DNA from: Streptomyces xanthophaeus | GTDB taxonomy: Bacteria > Actinomycetota > Actinomycetes > Streptomycetales > Streptomycetaceae | Length of the DNA: 64,000 bases | Direction: 5' to 3' | NCBI RefSeq assembly: GCF_030440515.1 | Contig: NZ_CP076543.1 | Span: 558,001-622,000, forward strand | Shown: piece by piece, positions 24,374-33,942 of the stretch | How positions within the stretch are numbered: the first letter of the stretch is position 1 | Layout: the number at the start of each line of letters is the position of its first letter | The notes under the pieces: generated by a model | Database searches by the model: none | The model's input: the letters and a program-made list of their open reading frames with translations, nothing else | Told to the model about the DNA's origin: nothing | Made by a program: the position numbers and the translations under genes

Positions 24374-27261
24374 CGCTGGTCTCCCGCTCTCAACTCGGTG
24401 GTGATCTGCCGTCGCCCGGATGTCGCCGCCTCTGCGCATACGGCTGCGGCTACCAGGGCGGCCAGGCCCAGGGCCTGGGTCAGTACGGGCCCCGCCGTCA
24501 GCTGCACACCGTCCGGCACGTGGGCGCCGACCAGCGTGGACAGGTCCATCGCCGGGCCCAGCAGGGCCACGGCGGCCGCCGCCACCAGGGCCCCGCCCAG
24601 CGTCGCGGCCAGGGTCTGCGGCAGGGTCTCGGCGAGGATCAGCGCCACGCCCTGCCTGCGGCGCAGCCCCATCGTGCGCAGCCGGGCCAGCAGGGCCGCG
24701 CGTTCGGGGACGGTCCGGACCAGCGTCAGCAGGACGGCCAGCAGGGCGAAGCCCGCCGCTGCGGCCATGGAGGCCCAGAAGAGGCGCTGCGCCGAGCGCT
24801 GCAGCGGATCGGCGCCCAGGGCGGTGACGGCCTCGGCGCTGGTGTGCACGGGGTACGGCTCGTCGAGCGCGGCCGGGCCGGCGGCGGAACCGGAACCCGG
24901 GATCGGGGCCGGCGCCGGGGCCGGAGTCCCGGACGGCGCGGGGAGCTTGGAGCGGACCAGCTCGCGCAGCTTGCCGCCGTCGACGTCACCGAGGCCGAGC
25001 CACCGGTTCGGGTGGTCGGCGCCGCCCATGAGGGCCGTCGCGGCGCCCGTGGGCAGGACGACGGTCGCGGCGTCCCGGGCCGGATGGGCCGGGGTGCAGT
25101 CGACCATGCCCGCGACGCGTACCTTCAGCTCCCCGCCGTCGCCGGGCTGCACCGTGTACGTGCCGCCCTTCTCGGCCTGCCCGGCCAGGCTCGCGCTGAA
25201 CAGCGCGGGCACCGGGGCATCGGCGGCCGCCGCACCGCCGGTGGCCAGCAGGGCGGGGTCGAAGGATCCGCAGCCGAGGACGCGGGACAGCTCCGCGTAC
25301 GCGGCCGGATCGGCGGCGATCACGGTGACCTGGCTGGATCTGACGGTGGTGCCGTGCAGGGAGGAGTCGTGGTCGATCCACAGCGGCACGGACGTCCGTA
25401 CGCCCGGCAGTTCGCCCGCGGCCTTCGCGAGCCCGCCCGGGAGCGGGGTTTTCCCGAATGCGGAGATCGCCACGTCGCCCCCGACGGTCAGCCGGGCCAC
25501 ACCGAGCCGGGACGAGTCCACCGACTGCAGCACGGCGGCGCCGAATCCCCCGGTGGTGATGGCGACGAGCAGCGCGACCATGGGCAGGACGGAGGGGCCG
25601 GTGCGGCCGCGGGTCTGCGTGCCGGTCGTCGCCTGGCCGCGGGCGGCCCGCGCGAGTCCCAGGAAACCGACCAGTCCGGAGCTGCGGCCGGCCGCCCGGG
25701 CGAGCCATCCGGTGACCACCGGCTGGATCCGGGCCAGCAGCAGCCCCCCGCACAGGGCGAGCAGCAGCGGGGCCGCGATCAGCAGCGGGTCGAGGTCGCT
25801 GCCGGGCGGGGCGACCCCGCGGCGGCGGACCTCCACCACGGCGGCGACGGTGGCGATGAGGACGAGCAGTTCGGCGACGGGCCTGCGCCACCGCCCGGCC
25901 GGGCGTGCCGGGGTCAGCAGTACGGCCGCCCGGACGGGGAAGGCCAGCAGGGTGAGCAGGGCGACGGCCGCGGCCGAGAGGAGTGCGGGCGCGAGCCGGG
26001 GGGTGGGCAGCAGCAGGACGGCGAGCGCGGTGGCGGCCGCGGCCGCCGGGAGTACGGTGACGGCGCCCTCGCCGAGGAGCCGGCCGACGATGGCGGTGCG
26101 CGAACCGCCGCGCGCGAGCAGCAGCCGCAGTTCGGCGTCGCGGCGGTCGGCCGCGAGTGCGCCGGCCAGGCACAGGACGACGAAGGCGACGCCGCCGACC
26201 CCGGCGGGTCCGATCGCGGCGAGCGGGGCCGCGGCCTGGGTACGGGCGCGGGCCTCTTCGAACCGCTCGGGCAGCCACGAGGTGGTGTGCAGCCGCGGAC
26301 GGCCGGTCTCCCGGGCGAGGGTGGCGGCGGTGGGCCCGGCGATGTAGGAGGCGATGTCCTTCCTCGTGTCGTCGAGCCGGTCGGCCCGCAGGCGGCCGAC
26401 GTCCACCGGCAGCTGCCAGAAGTCCTCGGCGGTGCGGCTCCAGGTGCTCATCCGGTCGAGGTCCCCGGTGCCGACGAGGGCGTCGACGTCCCAGGCGAGG
26501 CTCTCGTTGTAGTAGTGCTCGCAGGCGCGGGCGAGGCACCCCAGGTTGTCCGTCCAGAACGCGTCGGTCTCGTCGAGGACCCCGTAGAGACCCACGACCT
26601 CGACGGACGGCGTGCCGTCGACCCGGGACTCGCTCTTCAGGACGGATCCGACACGGGCGCCGAGGGTCGCGGCGGCCTTCTGCGAGAGGGCGACCTGCAG
26701 GGGCGCCGTCTCCCCGGGGACGGCCTGCGCGGGGGCCGTGGGTGTGCTGCTCGGCCAGTGCCCCTCCGCCAGCTTCACGTGGGCCTCCGCCTGCCGGACG
26801 TGCAGGAGGTTCATGCTGGGCGGAAGGCCGGAGGGCTGGGAGAGTTCCGGATTCAGCAGCGGCTGCCGTTTGGTGGTGCGTGCGCCGTGGACGGTCTTCT
26901 CCGGGTCCACACGGAAGGTGGACCCGGTCGGCCCGAGCAGTTTCTCCAGCGTGGAGTCCAGGGCCTGGGTACTCTGCCCGCTGTCCGGGGAGGGTGCGGT
27001 CACCTGCAGGCTGGTGTTGCCGGCCGCGCTGCGTTCCAGGAAGGAACGCAGGGCCTGGTCGGCGCCCCGGTCCTGGGCCCGTGGCAGCGCGGCGGCCAGC
27101 AGCACGGCGACGAAGGCCAGCGCGGCGCCGAGCAGGGTGCCCACCGGCGCCGCCCGCAGCCGGGTCCTGACCCAGGGCGCGGGCCGCGGCGCGGTGGACG
27201 AGGACGCGGTCGCGGACGCCGGGGCGGACGACGGCGGGGTGGCGGACGGCTGGGTGGTCAC
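24370..27261 (-). CDS. FtsX-like ABC transporter permease (second of pair)
   Basis: 963 residues. A low-complexity Ser/Pro/Ala cytoplasmic tail (about 30 residues) is followed by the first membrane helix (VGTLLGAALAFVAVLLAAALP), a long extracellular domain, helices near 480-650, a second extracellular domain, and a final cluster of helices (FALLAVLLTLVRTVPERAALLARLRTMGLRR and ATLGGALVAAAAVALLGPAM) typical of FtsX/MacB permeases, which drive extracellular lipoprotein or peptide transfer. GTG at 27261 overlaps the previous permease stop as GTGA with GGAGGAGA upstream. The same frame continues 5' as a shadow of the first permease, which is not part of this gene. Confidence 0.9.
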   Translation of the reverse strand: MTTQPSATPPSSAPASATASSSTAPRPAPWVRTRLRAAPVGTLLGAALAFVAVLLAAALPRAQDRGADQALRSFLERSAAGNTSLQVTAPSPDSGQSTQALDSTLEKLLGPTGSTFRVDPEKTVHGARTTKRQPLLNPELSQPSGLPPSMNLLHVRQAEAHVKLAEGHWPSSTPTAPAQAVPGETAPLQVALSQKAAATLGARVGSVLKSESRVDGTPSVEVVGLYGVLDETDAFWTDNLGCLARACEHYYNESLAWDVDALVGTGDLDRMSTWSRTAEDFWQLPVDVGRLRADRLDDTRKDIASYIAGPTAATLARETGRPRLHTTSWLPERFEEARARTQAAAPLAAIGPAGVGGVAFVVLCLAGALAADRRDAELRLLLARGGSRTAIVGRLLGEGAVTVLPAAAAATALAVLLLPTPRLAPALLSAAAVALLTLLAFPVRAAVLLTPARPAGRWRRPVAELLVLIATVAAVVEVRRRGVAPPGSDLDPLLIAAPLLLALCGGLLLARIQPVVTGWLARAAGRSSGLVGFLGLARAARGQATTGTQTRGRTGPSVLPMVALLVAITTGGFGAAVLQSVDSSRLGVARLTVGGDVAISAFGKTPLPGGLAKAAGELPGVRTSVPLWIDHDSSLHGTTVRSSQVTVIAADPAAYAELSRVLGCGSFDPALLATGGAAAADAPVPALFSASLAGQAEKGGTYTVQPGDGGELKVRVAGMVDCTPAHPARDAATVVLPTGAATALMGGADHPNRWLGLGDVDGGKLRELVRSKLPAPSGTPAPAPAPIPGSGSAAGPAALDEPYPVHTSAEAVTALGADPLQRSAQRLFWASMAAAAGFALLAVLLTLVRTVPERAALLARLRTMGLRRRQGVALILAETLPQTLAATLGGALVAAAAVALLGPAMDLSTLVGAHVPDGVQLTAGPVLTQALGLAALVAAAVCAEAATSGRRQITTELRAGDQR

Positions 27262-30200
27262 ATCTCCTCCACGGGACGCAGCCGGGCGGCGATGTCGCGG
27301 CCGCGGGGGCCGCTGAGTGCGGCCGACAGCAGGGGAACGGCTGCGATGGCGGCGACCGTGAGCAGGGTCTGCCAGAACGGCATGTCCACGTGTACGGGCG
27401 GGAACGGCCGCCCGGCGGCGGGTGTCAGCACGACCAGGGGCGCCATCAGATGGACGAGGGCGACACCCAGCCCGGCCCCGACCGCGGACCCGATGAGGAT
27501 CAGCACCCCGCCCTCGGCGGCGGACGCGAGGGCCAGCGAGCGCCGCGGGGTGCCGAGTGCGAGCAGCACCGAGAACTCCCGTCCGCGGACCCGCCGTTCG
27601 GCGGCGGTGGAGGTCGCGAAACCGATGGCCGCCAGGACCGCGCAGGCGGCGGCGAGGGCGGCCAGGGCGCTCTGCGGGCCGGCGCTCAGCGGGTCGTCCA
27701 GCAGCTGCTCGGTGATCTCCTCGCGCAGTTGGACGCGCTCGATCCGGGCGCCTTCGCGCAGCTTGTCCGCCGCGCGGGCCGGGACCGGGTCGGCGGCCGA
27801 TTCGGCGGGCAGCCACCACTCGGTGGGCGAGGCGGGCTGCTGGCCGACGGACTCCAGCAGGAACCGGCCGAGCACGTGCAGGTCGACGGCGAGCGCCGAG
27901 CGGCCGGCCACGGGGAGGGAGTCCACTGAGGCGGTGATCCGCATCGGGACACTGGCGCCGTCCAGCGTGACGGGGACCGTGTCGCCCACGGAGGCGCCCA
28001 GGGACCGCAGGTAGCGGGTGGTGGCGACCGCGGGGACGGCGGTGGGGGCCGGCCCGGCGGGCGTCGGGAACACCACGGTGGTGACGCCCTGCAGGGTGCC
28101 GAAACCGCCCCAGTAGCGCAGCCGCAGCAGGTCGGTGGAGCCGGCCGGGACCGGAATCGTCTCGGGGGTCCTCTTGGCGCTCGTCCCCTGCGGGAGCGAG
28201 GTCCGCCAGCCGGCGGCGGCCGCGGGTGTGGTGACGCCCGCGGCGGTGCCGTCCGCGGTGTCGGAGACGGCGATCCGGCGCAGGGTCAGTTCGCTGCCGT
28301 CGCCGGGGTTGTCGCCCTCCCCGGCGTACGAGAGGCGTATCCCGGCCAGGGTCAGCGGGGTGGCCGCCGATCCGACCGGGGCTCCGGTCAGCGCGTCGAG
28401 GAGGAAGGGGAGGGTGACGTCGCCGCCCGCGGGCAGGGTGACCGAGGCCGTCCCGTACGTCGCGCCGAACCGGTCGCGCAGCAGCAGGCTCACGGCGGCC
28501 CAGCTCGTACCGGAGGACCGGACCGACACGTCGAGGTCGATCCGGCGCGGGGAGCCGGGCAGGGCGACACCGGGGCTCGCGGGAGCGGCCGCGGCGCCCG
28601 GGGCGCCGGCGGCGAGCGGGGTGAACAGCTCGCGCATGCCGTGCCCGCCCCGCAGGTCCGCGCGCAGCGGGACCCGTTCGGCCGCCTTGACGGCGTCCAG
28701 CGCGACGATGTCGGCGGGATTCCCGTCCGGCAGCTTCTGCTCCCGGCGGACCACCGGTACGAGGCGGTCGCCGCCGGGCAGGGCCGCGTAGCGTCCGCCC
28801 TGGCCCATCGGGGACATGCTGCTTCCGGAGATCCGCAGTCCTCCTGCGGTCGCGAAGTCGGCCTGGTCGCGCTGGGACGCGGACCAGCCGGTGTGCTGGC
28901 CGAGCGCCAGGATGCCGCTGGCGACGGCGAGGACGAGCAGCAGCACGGGCCCGGTGGCCCGGCCGGGCCGTCGGGCGAGCTGCCAGCCGAACAGGGCGGG
29001 GCCCAGGCTCCGGCCGCGCGCCGCCAGCCGTCCCCCGGCCCGCGCCGCGAACGGCAGCAGGCGCAGGACCAGCAGCGTGCCCCCGCACAGGGCCAAGGCG
29101 GGAGCGACGACCAGGACCGGGTCGACACCGAGCCCGCCGCCGGCGGAGGCGCCGGACGCGGGGGCGTCCGTACCGCCGTACTGCGACAGCTGCTGGTAGC
29201 CGAGCACGGCGAGGACCACGACGGCCAGGTCGAGGCCGGAGCGGGCGGCGCCCGTCACGACCGCCTGGCGGCTGCCCACGCGGCGCAGTACGGCGGCGGA
29301 GGCCCCCTGCAGGACGGAGGGCAGGGTCGTCAGCAGGATGCAGGCCAGGGCGCAGCCGACCGCGACCGGCCAGACCAGCCAGGTGTCCGGGATCTCCAGG
29401 TGGACGCGCCCGAGCGGTCCGAACCGGCCGAACAGGCGCAGCAGGGGCGGTGTGAGCAGGGGTGCCAGGACGGCCGCGGGCAGGGCGAGCAGCAGGGACT
29501 CGGCCGCGGTGAGCGCGCCGAGGCGGCGGCGGGAGGCGCCGCGTGCGGTGAGCAGGACGCGTTCCGGTTCCTGGCGGACGGTGAGGATGTGGGAGACGAG
29601 GAGCAGTGCGGCGGTCGACAGGACGGCGAGCTGGAGCGCGCCCATCAGCAGGGTGGAGCGGGCGACGACCGTGCCGGCGCTCAGTTCGGCCAGGAGTCTG
29701 GGCAGTTCGGTGGCGGTCCGCAGCGAGCCGGCCCGTTCGAGGGCGGCGCTCGCGGGGTCGGCCCTGGTCCGGACGGCCTCGGCCTCGGCGGCGCGGACCG
29801 TGCTCAGGTCCGGGGTGAGCAGCGTGAGGCGGTGGTTCTGCAGGATGCTGCCGGTGGTGAAGGCGCTGTCGTCCACCAGGAGCGGGCCGTAGATGGCGAA
29901 GGTGTCGGCCTGGACCTCGCGGCCGCCGAGGGGGTCGAGCCGCCAGTACGCGGCGTCCGGCTCGGCGGCCCGGTACACGCCGGTGACCAGCACGGTCAGC
30001 GGCGCCCCGCCGAACCGGTCGTCCAGCCGGACGGGGGCGGGCAGCGCGGACTCGGCCAGGCCGAGGCGGGCGAGCGCGGCGCGCGGCACGGCCACCTGGG
30101 TCGGCGCGGCCGGGACGCCGGCGGCCGGGGGTGCGGCGACCGGCGCGGGCCACGCACCGGCGAGCAGCTGTACGTGGTCCTTGCCGAGGGCGGCGAGCAG

Positions 30201-30548
30201 GGTCAGGTCGGCGTCGCGGCCGGAGGCGGCGACGCCGGGCAGTCCGTACGAGCGGCTGCGGGCCACGCTTTCGGAGGCCACCGGGAGCCGCCCGAACACC
30301 TCGTCCGCGAAGGCCCGTACGGACGCGTCGTCCTTGGCGCGGGAGTCGGCGGGATGGCCGCTGGTGATCACGACGGTGGTGCGGGACTGTGCCGTCCCGG
30401 TCAGGGCCCGCCGGAGCCCTTCCTCGCCCACGCCACGGGTGAAGGCCGTCAGCGCGGTCAGTGTGGTCGCGGTGATCAGTACGGTGAGCAGCACGGCGAC
30501 GGCGAGCGGCCATCGCCCGCGCAGTCGGCGCACGACGAAGCCGAGCAC
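27258..30548 (-). CDS. FtsX-like ABC transporter permease (first of pair)
   Basis: 1096 residues. The N-terminal helix FVVRRLRGRWPLAVAVLLTVLITATTLTALTAF is followed by a large extracellular domain, several helices around 300-500 (TVRQEPERVLLTARGASRRRLGALTAAESLLLALPAAVLAPLL is a typical FtsX cytoplasmic loop and helix), a second extracellular domain and four C-terminal helices including GREFSVLLALGTPRRSLALASAAEGGVLILIGSAVGAGLGVALV (partial patterns). The GTG start has AGGA about eleven bases upstream. First gene of a three-gene operon permease-permease-ATPase, divergent from a second ATPase. Confidence 0.9.
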   Translation of the reverse strand: MLGFVVRRLRGRWPLAVAVLLTVLITATTLTALTAFTRGVGEEGLRRALTGTAQSRTTVVITSGHPADSRAKDDASVRAFADEVFGRLPVASESVARSRSYGLPGVAASGRDADLTLLAALGKDHVQLLAGAWPAPVAAPPAAGVPAAPTQVAVPRAALARLGLAESALPAPVRLDDRFGGAPLTVLVTGVYRAAEPDAAYWRLDPLGGREVQADTFAIYGPLLVDDSAFTTGSILQNHRLTLLTPDLSTVRAAEAEAVRTRADPASAALERAGSLRTATELPRLLAELSAGTVVARSTLLMGALQLAVLSTAALLLVSHILTVRQEPERVLLTARGASRRRLGALTAAESLLLALPAAVLAPLLTPPLLRLFGRFGPLGRVHLEIPDTWLVWPVAVGCALACILLTTLPSVLQGASAAVLRRVGSRQAVVTGAARSGLDLAVVVLAVLGYQQLSQYGGTDAPASGASAGGGLGVDPVLVVAPALALCGGTLLVLRLLPFAARAGGRLAARGRSLGPALFGWQLARRPGRATGPVLLLVLAVASGILALGQHTGWSASQRDQADFATAGGLRISGSSMSPMGQGGRYAALPGGDRLVPVVRREQKLPDGNPADIVALDAVKAAERVPLRADLRGGHGMRELFTPLAAGAPGAAAAPASPGVALPGSPRRIDLDVSVRSSGTSWAAVSLLLRDRFGATYGTASVTLPAGGDVTLPFLLDALTGAPVGSAATPLTLAGIRLSYAGEGDNPGDGSELTLRRIAVSDTADGTAAGVTTPAAAAGWRTSLPQGTSAKRTPETIPVPAGSTDLLRLRYWGGFGTLQGVTTVVFPTPAGPAPTAVPAVATTRYLRSLGASVGDTVPVTLDGASVPMRITASVDSLPVAGRSALAVDLHVLGRFLLESVGQQPASPTEWWLPAESAADPVPARAADKLREGARIERVQLREEITEQLLDDPLSAGPQSALAALAAACAVLAAIGFATSTAAERRVRGREFSVLLALGTPRRSLALASAAEGGVLILIGSAVGAGLGVALVHLMAPLVVLTPAAGRPFPPVHVDMPFWQTLLTVAAIAAVPLLSAALSGPRGRDIAARLRPVEEM

Positions 30549-30744
30549 GTCTGGTATTCCTCCCCCGTCCGGACCGTCAGTACCGGATAGCGGACGATGC
30601 TGTCAGATGTGATCGACAGAGGGAAGGGGCTTGCGTGATTGGTGCGACGGATGCGCAAATGCGATCAGAAGGCTGCAGCGACGGATGGTGCGGGACCGGG
30701 GACCGGGCGCCCCGCGCGGACAACTCGACGGGGGAACGGACACG

Positions 30745-31491
30745 ATGAGGGATCACCAGGCGACGGCGACAGCGACGGTCGCGACGCAGGCCGGGCGGCA
30801 GGGCGACGGCTCTGCGATCGTGGTCGTCGACGACGTGCACCACAGCTTCGGCAGCGGATCGCAGGCCGTCCACGCCCTGCGCGGCGTGTCCTTCGAGGTC
30901 CGCCGCGGCGAACTCACCGCCCTCAGGGGCCGGTCGGGCTCCGGCAAGACCACCCTGCTGAACCTCGTCGGCGGCCTCGACACCCCGACCGGCGGCCGGA
31001 TCACCATCGACGGCACCGACCTGGCGTCCCTCGACGAGCCGGGCCTGCTCGCCCTGCGCCGCGACCGCATCGGCTTCGTCTTCCAGTCGTTCGGCCTGAT
31101 ACCCGTCCTGACCGCGGCCGAGAACGTCGGCGTCCCGATGCGCCTGCGGCGCGTACCCGCCAAGGTGCGGGAGGAGCGCGCCCGGACCCTGCTGGCCCTG
31201 GTCGGGCTCGCCGACCACGCCGAACAGCGGCCCGGCGAACTCTCCGGCGGCCAGCAGCAGCGCGTGGCGGTCGCCCGCGCCCTGGCCAACGACCCTGACC
31301 TGATCATCGCGGACGAGCCGACGGGCCAGCTCGACTCGGAGACCGGCCGCTCGGTCATGGAGCTGCTGCGCGCCGTGGTGCGCAGCGAGTCCGTGACCAT
31401 CCTCGTCGCCACCCACGACCCCAACCTGATCGAACTCGCCGACCGGGTCGTGGAACTGCGCGACGGCCGCATCGTCGCGGCCGACTCATGA
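30745..31491 (+). CDS. ABC transporter ATP-binding protein (MacB/LolD type)
   Basis: 248 residues. Walker A GRSGSGKTT, Q-loop FVFQSFGLIPVLTAAENV, signature LSGGQQQRVAVARALANDP, Walker B LIIADEPTGQLDSE, H-loop ATHD. It lacks the AbrB-like tail of the neighbouring ATPase. ATG 30745 is preceded by GGGGAACGG; two further upstream ATGs in frame would add non-homologous residues. Transcribed divergently from the permease operon, so it may supply the second nucleotide-binding subunit of the same exporter. Its last six bases overlap the convergent lipoprotein gene. Confidence 0.92.
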   Translation: MRDHQATATATVATQAGRQGDGSAIVVVDDVHHSFGSGSQAVHALRGVSFEVRRGELTALRGRSGSGKTTLLNLVGGLDTPTGGRITIDGTDLASLDEPGLLALRRDRIGFVFQSFGLIPVLTAAENVGVPMRLRRVPAKVREERARTLLALVGLADHAEQRPGELSGGQQQRVAVARALANDPDLIIADEPTGQLDSETGRSVMELLRAVVRSESVTILVATHDPNLIELADRVVELRDGRIVAADS

Positions 31492-32187
31492 GCCGAGCGC
31501 GTCGGCGCTGCTCCGCTGCCAGTACGTGACCGACAGCGAGCTGTCGTAGGCGAGACCGGCCGCCGGGAGGGGCGGGATCGCGGACGCGCCCCCGTCACTG
31601 AGGGGCGTCCGGCCCTGGAAGGCGATCGTGAGCCGGTGTCCGGTCGTCCCGCCCTCGCTGCTGCCGTCTGCCGCCGACAGCAGAGCCCCCGCGTAGCCCG
31701 ACTCGCCCGGTGCGAGGGACACCACGGCCTGGGGCCGGGTCTGCTGCTGCGCGGCCGGCACCCATTGCATCTCGTCGAAGCGGAGCACCGGGTAGTAGGT
31801 CAGATCGCAGGTCTTCGAGCCGGTGTTCTTCACCGTGATCAGCATGTGGTTGAGCGGCCGGGAGACCGGCTGCACCGTGACGCCGGTGTTCGCGCCGTTG
31901 CACAGGACGCGCTGCTGTTCCCCCGCGGCCGTCGGTGCGGAGGGGGCCGACGCCTTCGGCGAGCCCTCGGGGGCCGCTGCCGCGGTCGAGGAGGCCGAGG
32001 GAGCGGCTTCCGTGGCTGGGCTCGAAGCGGCTGCTTCTCCCCCGTCCTTGAAGCCCGTGCCGTCCTCGCACCCGGTGAGGGAGAGGACGAACAAGGCGGC
32101 CGCGGCCGCACCGGCGAGGCGCCGGAAGGCGTGCGGGCGGGAGGTACGGGCGGTGCGGACGAGGGGTGCGCAGGGAAACGCATGCAT
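31486..32187 (-). CDS. DUF4232 domain lipoprotein
   Basis: 233 residues. Signal peptide with lipobox SLTGC (Cys about 40), a 50-residue Ala/Ser/Pro linker, then a DUF4232 beta-sandwich: CNGANTGVTVQPVSRPLNHM, ITVKNTGSKTCDLTYYPVLR and the C-terminal LAYDSSLSVTYWQRSSADAL. Start at 32187 is favoured because GAGAGG lies about nine bases upstream, although the frame opens eight codons earlier. DUF4232 proteins are surface-anchored and of unknown role in actinomycetes. Overlaps the convergent ATPase gene by six bases. Confidence 0.85.
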   Translation of the reverse strand: MHAFPCAPLVRTARTSRPHAFRRLAGAAAAALFVLSLTGCEDGTGFKDGGEAAASSPATEAAPSASSTAAAAPEGSPKASAPSAPTAAGEQQRVLCNGANTGVTVQPVSRPLNHMLITVKNTGSKTCDLTYYPVLRFDEMQWVPAAQQQTRPQAVVSLAPGESGYAGALLSAADGSSEGGTTGHRLTIAFQGRTPLSDGGASAIPPLPAAGLAYDSSLSVTYWQRSSADALGS

Positions 32188-32409
32188 TGCTGACGGCCTC
32201 TCATGGGGCATGGCGACAGCGCCCGGTGGGGGTCCTCCGGGACCGGCCGCCGGGAGCGGTGTGCTTGGATGACCTCAGCCTGAGCGATACTCCGTCCCAG
32301 CCGCCACATCCGCTGGGCCATCAGGAACGCTGGAATACCGGCATAGGCTCTGAGCTGCGCAAACAACCTGTTCCTGGAATGCGGGACAGGACACGGGGTG
32401 GGAGGAACG

Positions 32410-33798
32410 GTGTCGGAGGACACTGCTGGGTCCGGGTTCGCCGGGCTGCTGCGGGAGTTGAAGGACCGGTCAGGCCTCAGCTACGGAACGCTCGCCAAAC
32501 GGCTCCACATGAGTGCGTCGACCTTGCACCGCTACTGCAGCGGCGACGTGGTCCCGGCAGACTACGCACCGGTCGAACGGCTCGCCCGCCTGTGCAAGGC
32601 CTCGCCCGAGGAACTCCTCGCCCTGCACCGGAGTTGGGTGCGGGCCGATACGAACCGCCCGCGCAAGGGCGCGGACACGGGCGGCGCCGTGCAGGAGGTG
32701 ACCGGGGCACCTGCCGGAACCGGAACCCTTCCGGTCGACACGGCCGAGGTGCACGGCGCGGCGGACGCACCCGAAGTGGCCGGGGCGGGGTCCGGGGCGG
32801 GGTCCGAGGTCGCAGAAGTGACCGCCGCGGCCGGGCCGACCGCACCGACCCGGCGTGCTCGCCCGCGCGGGGCGGTGCTCGCCGGGATCGCGGTGACGGT
32901 CGTGGCCGCCGTCACCGCCCTGGCCGGCGTACTCACCCTCGACGAGCGCCCGCCGGAACAGGGCACCGACGTCCGGGACGGCCCCGTCGGTGCCACGAAC
33001 CGGTTCCCTGCCGGGGAGAAGTCCCCGGCAGGACCGGACGACCCGGACGGACCGTCCGCGTCCTCGCACTCGCCCTCGTCCTCGTCCGCCTCGTCGTCGC
33101 CGTCCGCGCCCTCGTCCTCGAACGCCACCCCTGCCGCCCCCGCAGCGGGACACGGCAGCAGCGGGGGCGGCGACACCTCCGCCGGCACGCCGGTGAAGGT
33201 GACCACCCGCCCCCACACCTGGGAGGCTCCCTGCGGCCAGCACTACCTGATCGACAAGCCCCCGGCCCAGGTGGGCCCGCCCCCCGTGGAACGGGACGCA
33301 CCCGCGTGGGTGGCGGCATCCGGGGCCGTACCCGCGGGCGAGCAGTACGTCACCCTCACCCTGCAGGGATCCGGCGCGGACACGGTGGTGCTGGACGGGC
33401 TGACCGTCCGTACGGTCGCCAAGCGTGCCCCGCTCCCCTGGAACGACTACGCCATGGGCTACCCGGGGGTGGGCTGCGGTGCCGGCGTCCCGACCCGCTC
33501 CTTCGGCGTGGCCCTGGACTCCGCACGCCCGGCCGTCGCACCCCTGCCGGGCCAGCGGGGCTTCCCCTTCTCGGTGAGCGAGTCGGAACCGGAGGTGCTC
33601 CACATCAAGGCCGCCACCTCCGACCACGACGTGAGCTGGTACCTGGAGCTGTCCTGGTCCAGTGGCTCCCGACACGGCACCCTCAAGATCGACCACAACG
33701 GCAATCCCTTCCGCACCAGCGGACGCGGGGGGCGGACCGGCTACGAGTTCCCCCTCGGCGGCGACGGATGGGTCGGGGCGGGCACGACAGTTCATTGA
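32410..33798 (+). CDS. membrane-anchored XRE-type HTH protein with extracellular domain
   Basis: 462 residues. N-terminal cytoplasmic XRE HTH (LSYGTLAKRLHMSASTLHRY, then YAPVERLARLCKASPEELLAL), a disordered Gly/Ala/Glu linker, one membrane helix (AVLAGIAVTVVAAVTALAGVLTL, about 155-177), a Ser/Pro-rich stalk, and an extracellular domain with conserved Cys (EAPCGQHYLIDKPPAQVG, YPGVGCGAG, WYLELSWSSG). This layout is common in streptomycetes, often labelled helix-turn-helix or transcriptional regulator. GTG 32410 lies five bases after AGGA. A transmembrane sensor acting directly on DNA is the plain inference; targets unknown. Confidence 0.82.
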   Translation: MSEDTAGSGFAGLLRELKDRSGLSYGTLAKRLHMSASTLHRYCSGDVVPADYAPVERLARLCKASPEELLALHRSWVRADTNRPRKGADTGGAVQEVTGAPAGTGTLPVDTAEVHGAADAPEVAGAGSGAGSEVAEVTAAAGPTAPTRRARPRGAVLAGIAVTVVAAVTALAGVLTLDERPPEQGTDVRDGPVGATNRFPAGEKSPAGPDDPDGPSASSHSPSSSSASSSPSAPSSSNATPAAPAAGHGSSGGGDTSAGTPVKVTTRPHTWEAPCGQHYLIDKPPAQVGPPPVERDAPAWVAASGAVPAGEQYVTLTLQGSGADTVVLDGLTVRTVAKRAPLPWNDYAMGYPGVGCGAGVPTRSFGVALDSARPAVAPLPGQRGFPFSVSESEPEVLHIKAATSDHDVSWYLELSWSSGSRHGTLKIDHNGNPFRTSGRGGRTGYEFPLGGDGWVGAGTTVH

Positions 33799-33942
33799 CC
33801 AGGAGCGACCGGGTGGGTACCCGGAGCGCCCGGCCCGCGTCGTCCCGGAGCGGTCCGGGAGGATCGACCATACGATGGGCTGGAACCGGCGCGGGCGGCT
33901 CGCCGGGCCGCCTGCCCAGAGCACTCGGGGTGGAGACGACGT

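Noticed and set aside
27262..30513. Continuation of the second permease frame across the first permease gene
   Set aside because: The translation is Arg/Pro/Ala low complexity, while the overlapping frame has clear FtsX membrane helices; the real gene starts at GTG 27261.
28641..30590. 649-codon plus-strand frame opposite the first permease
   Set aside because: Gly/Gln/Ala-rich without helices or motifs; antisense shadow.
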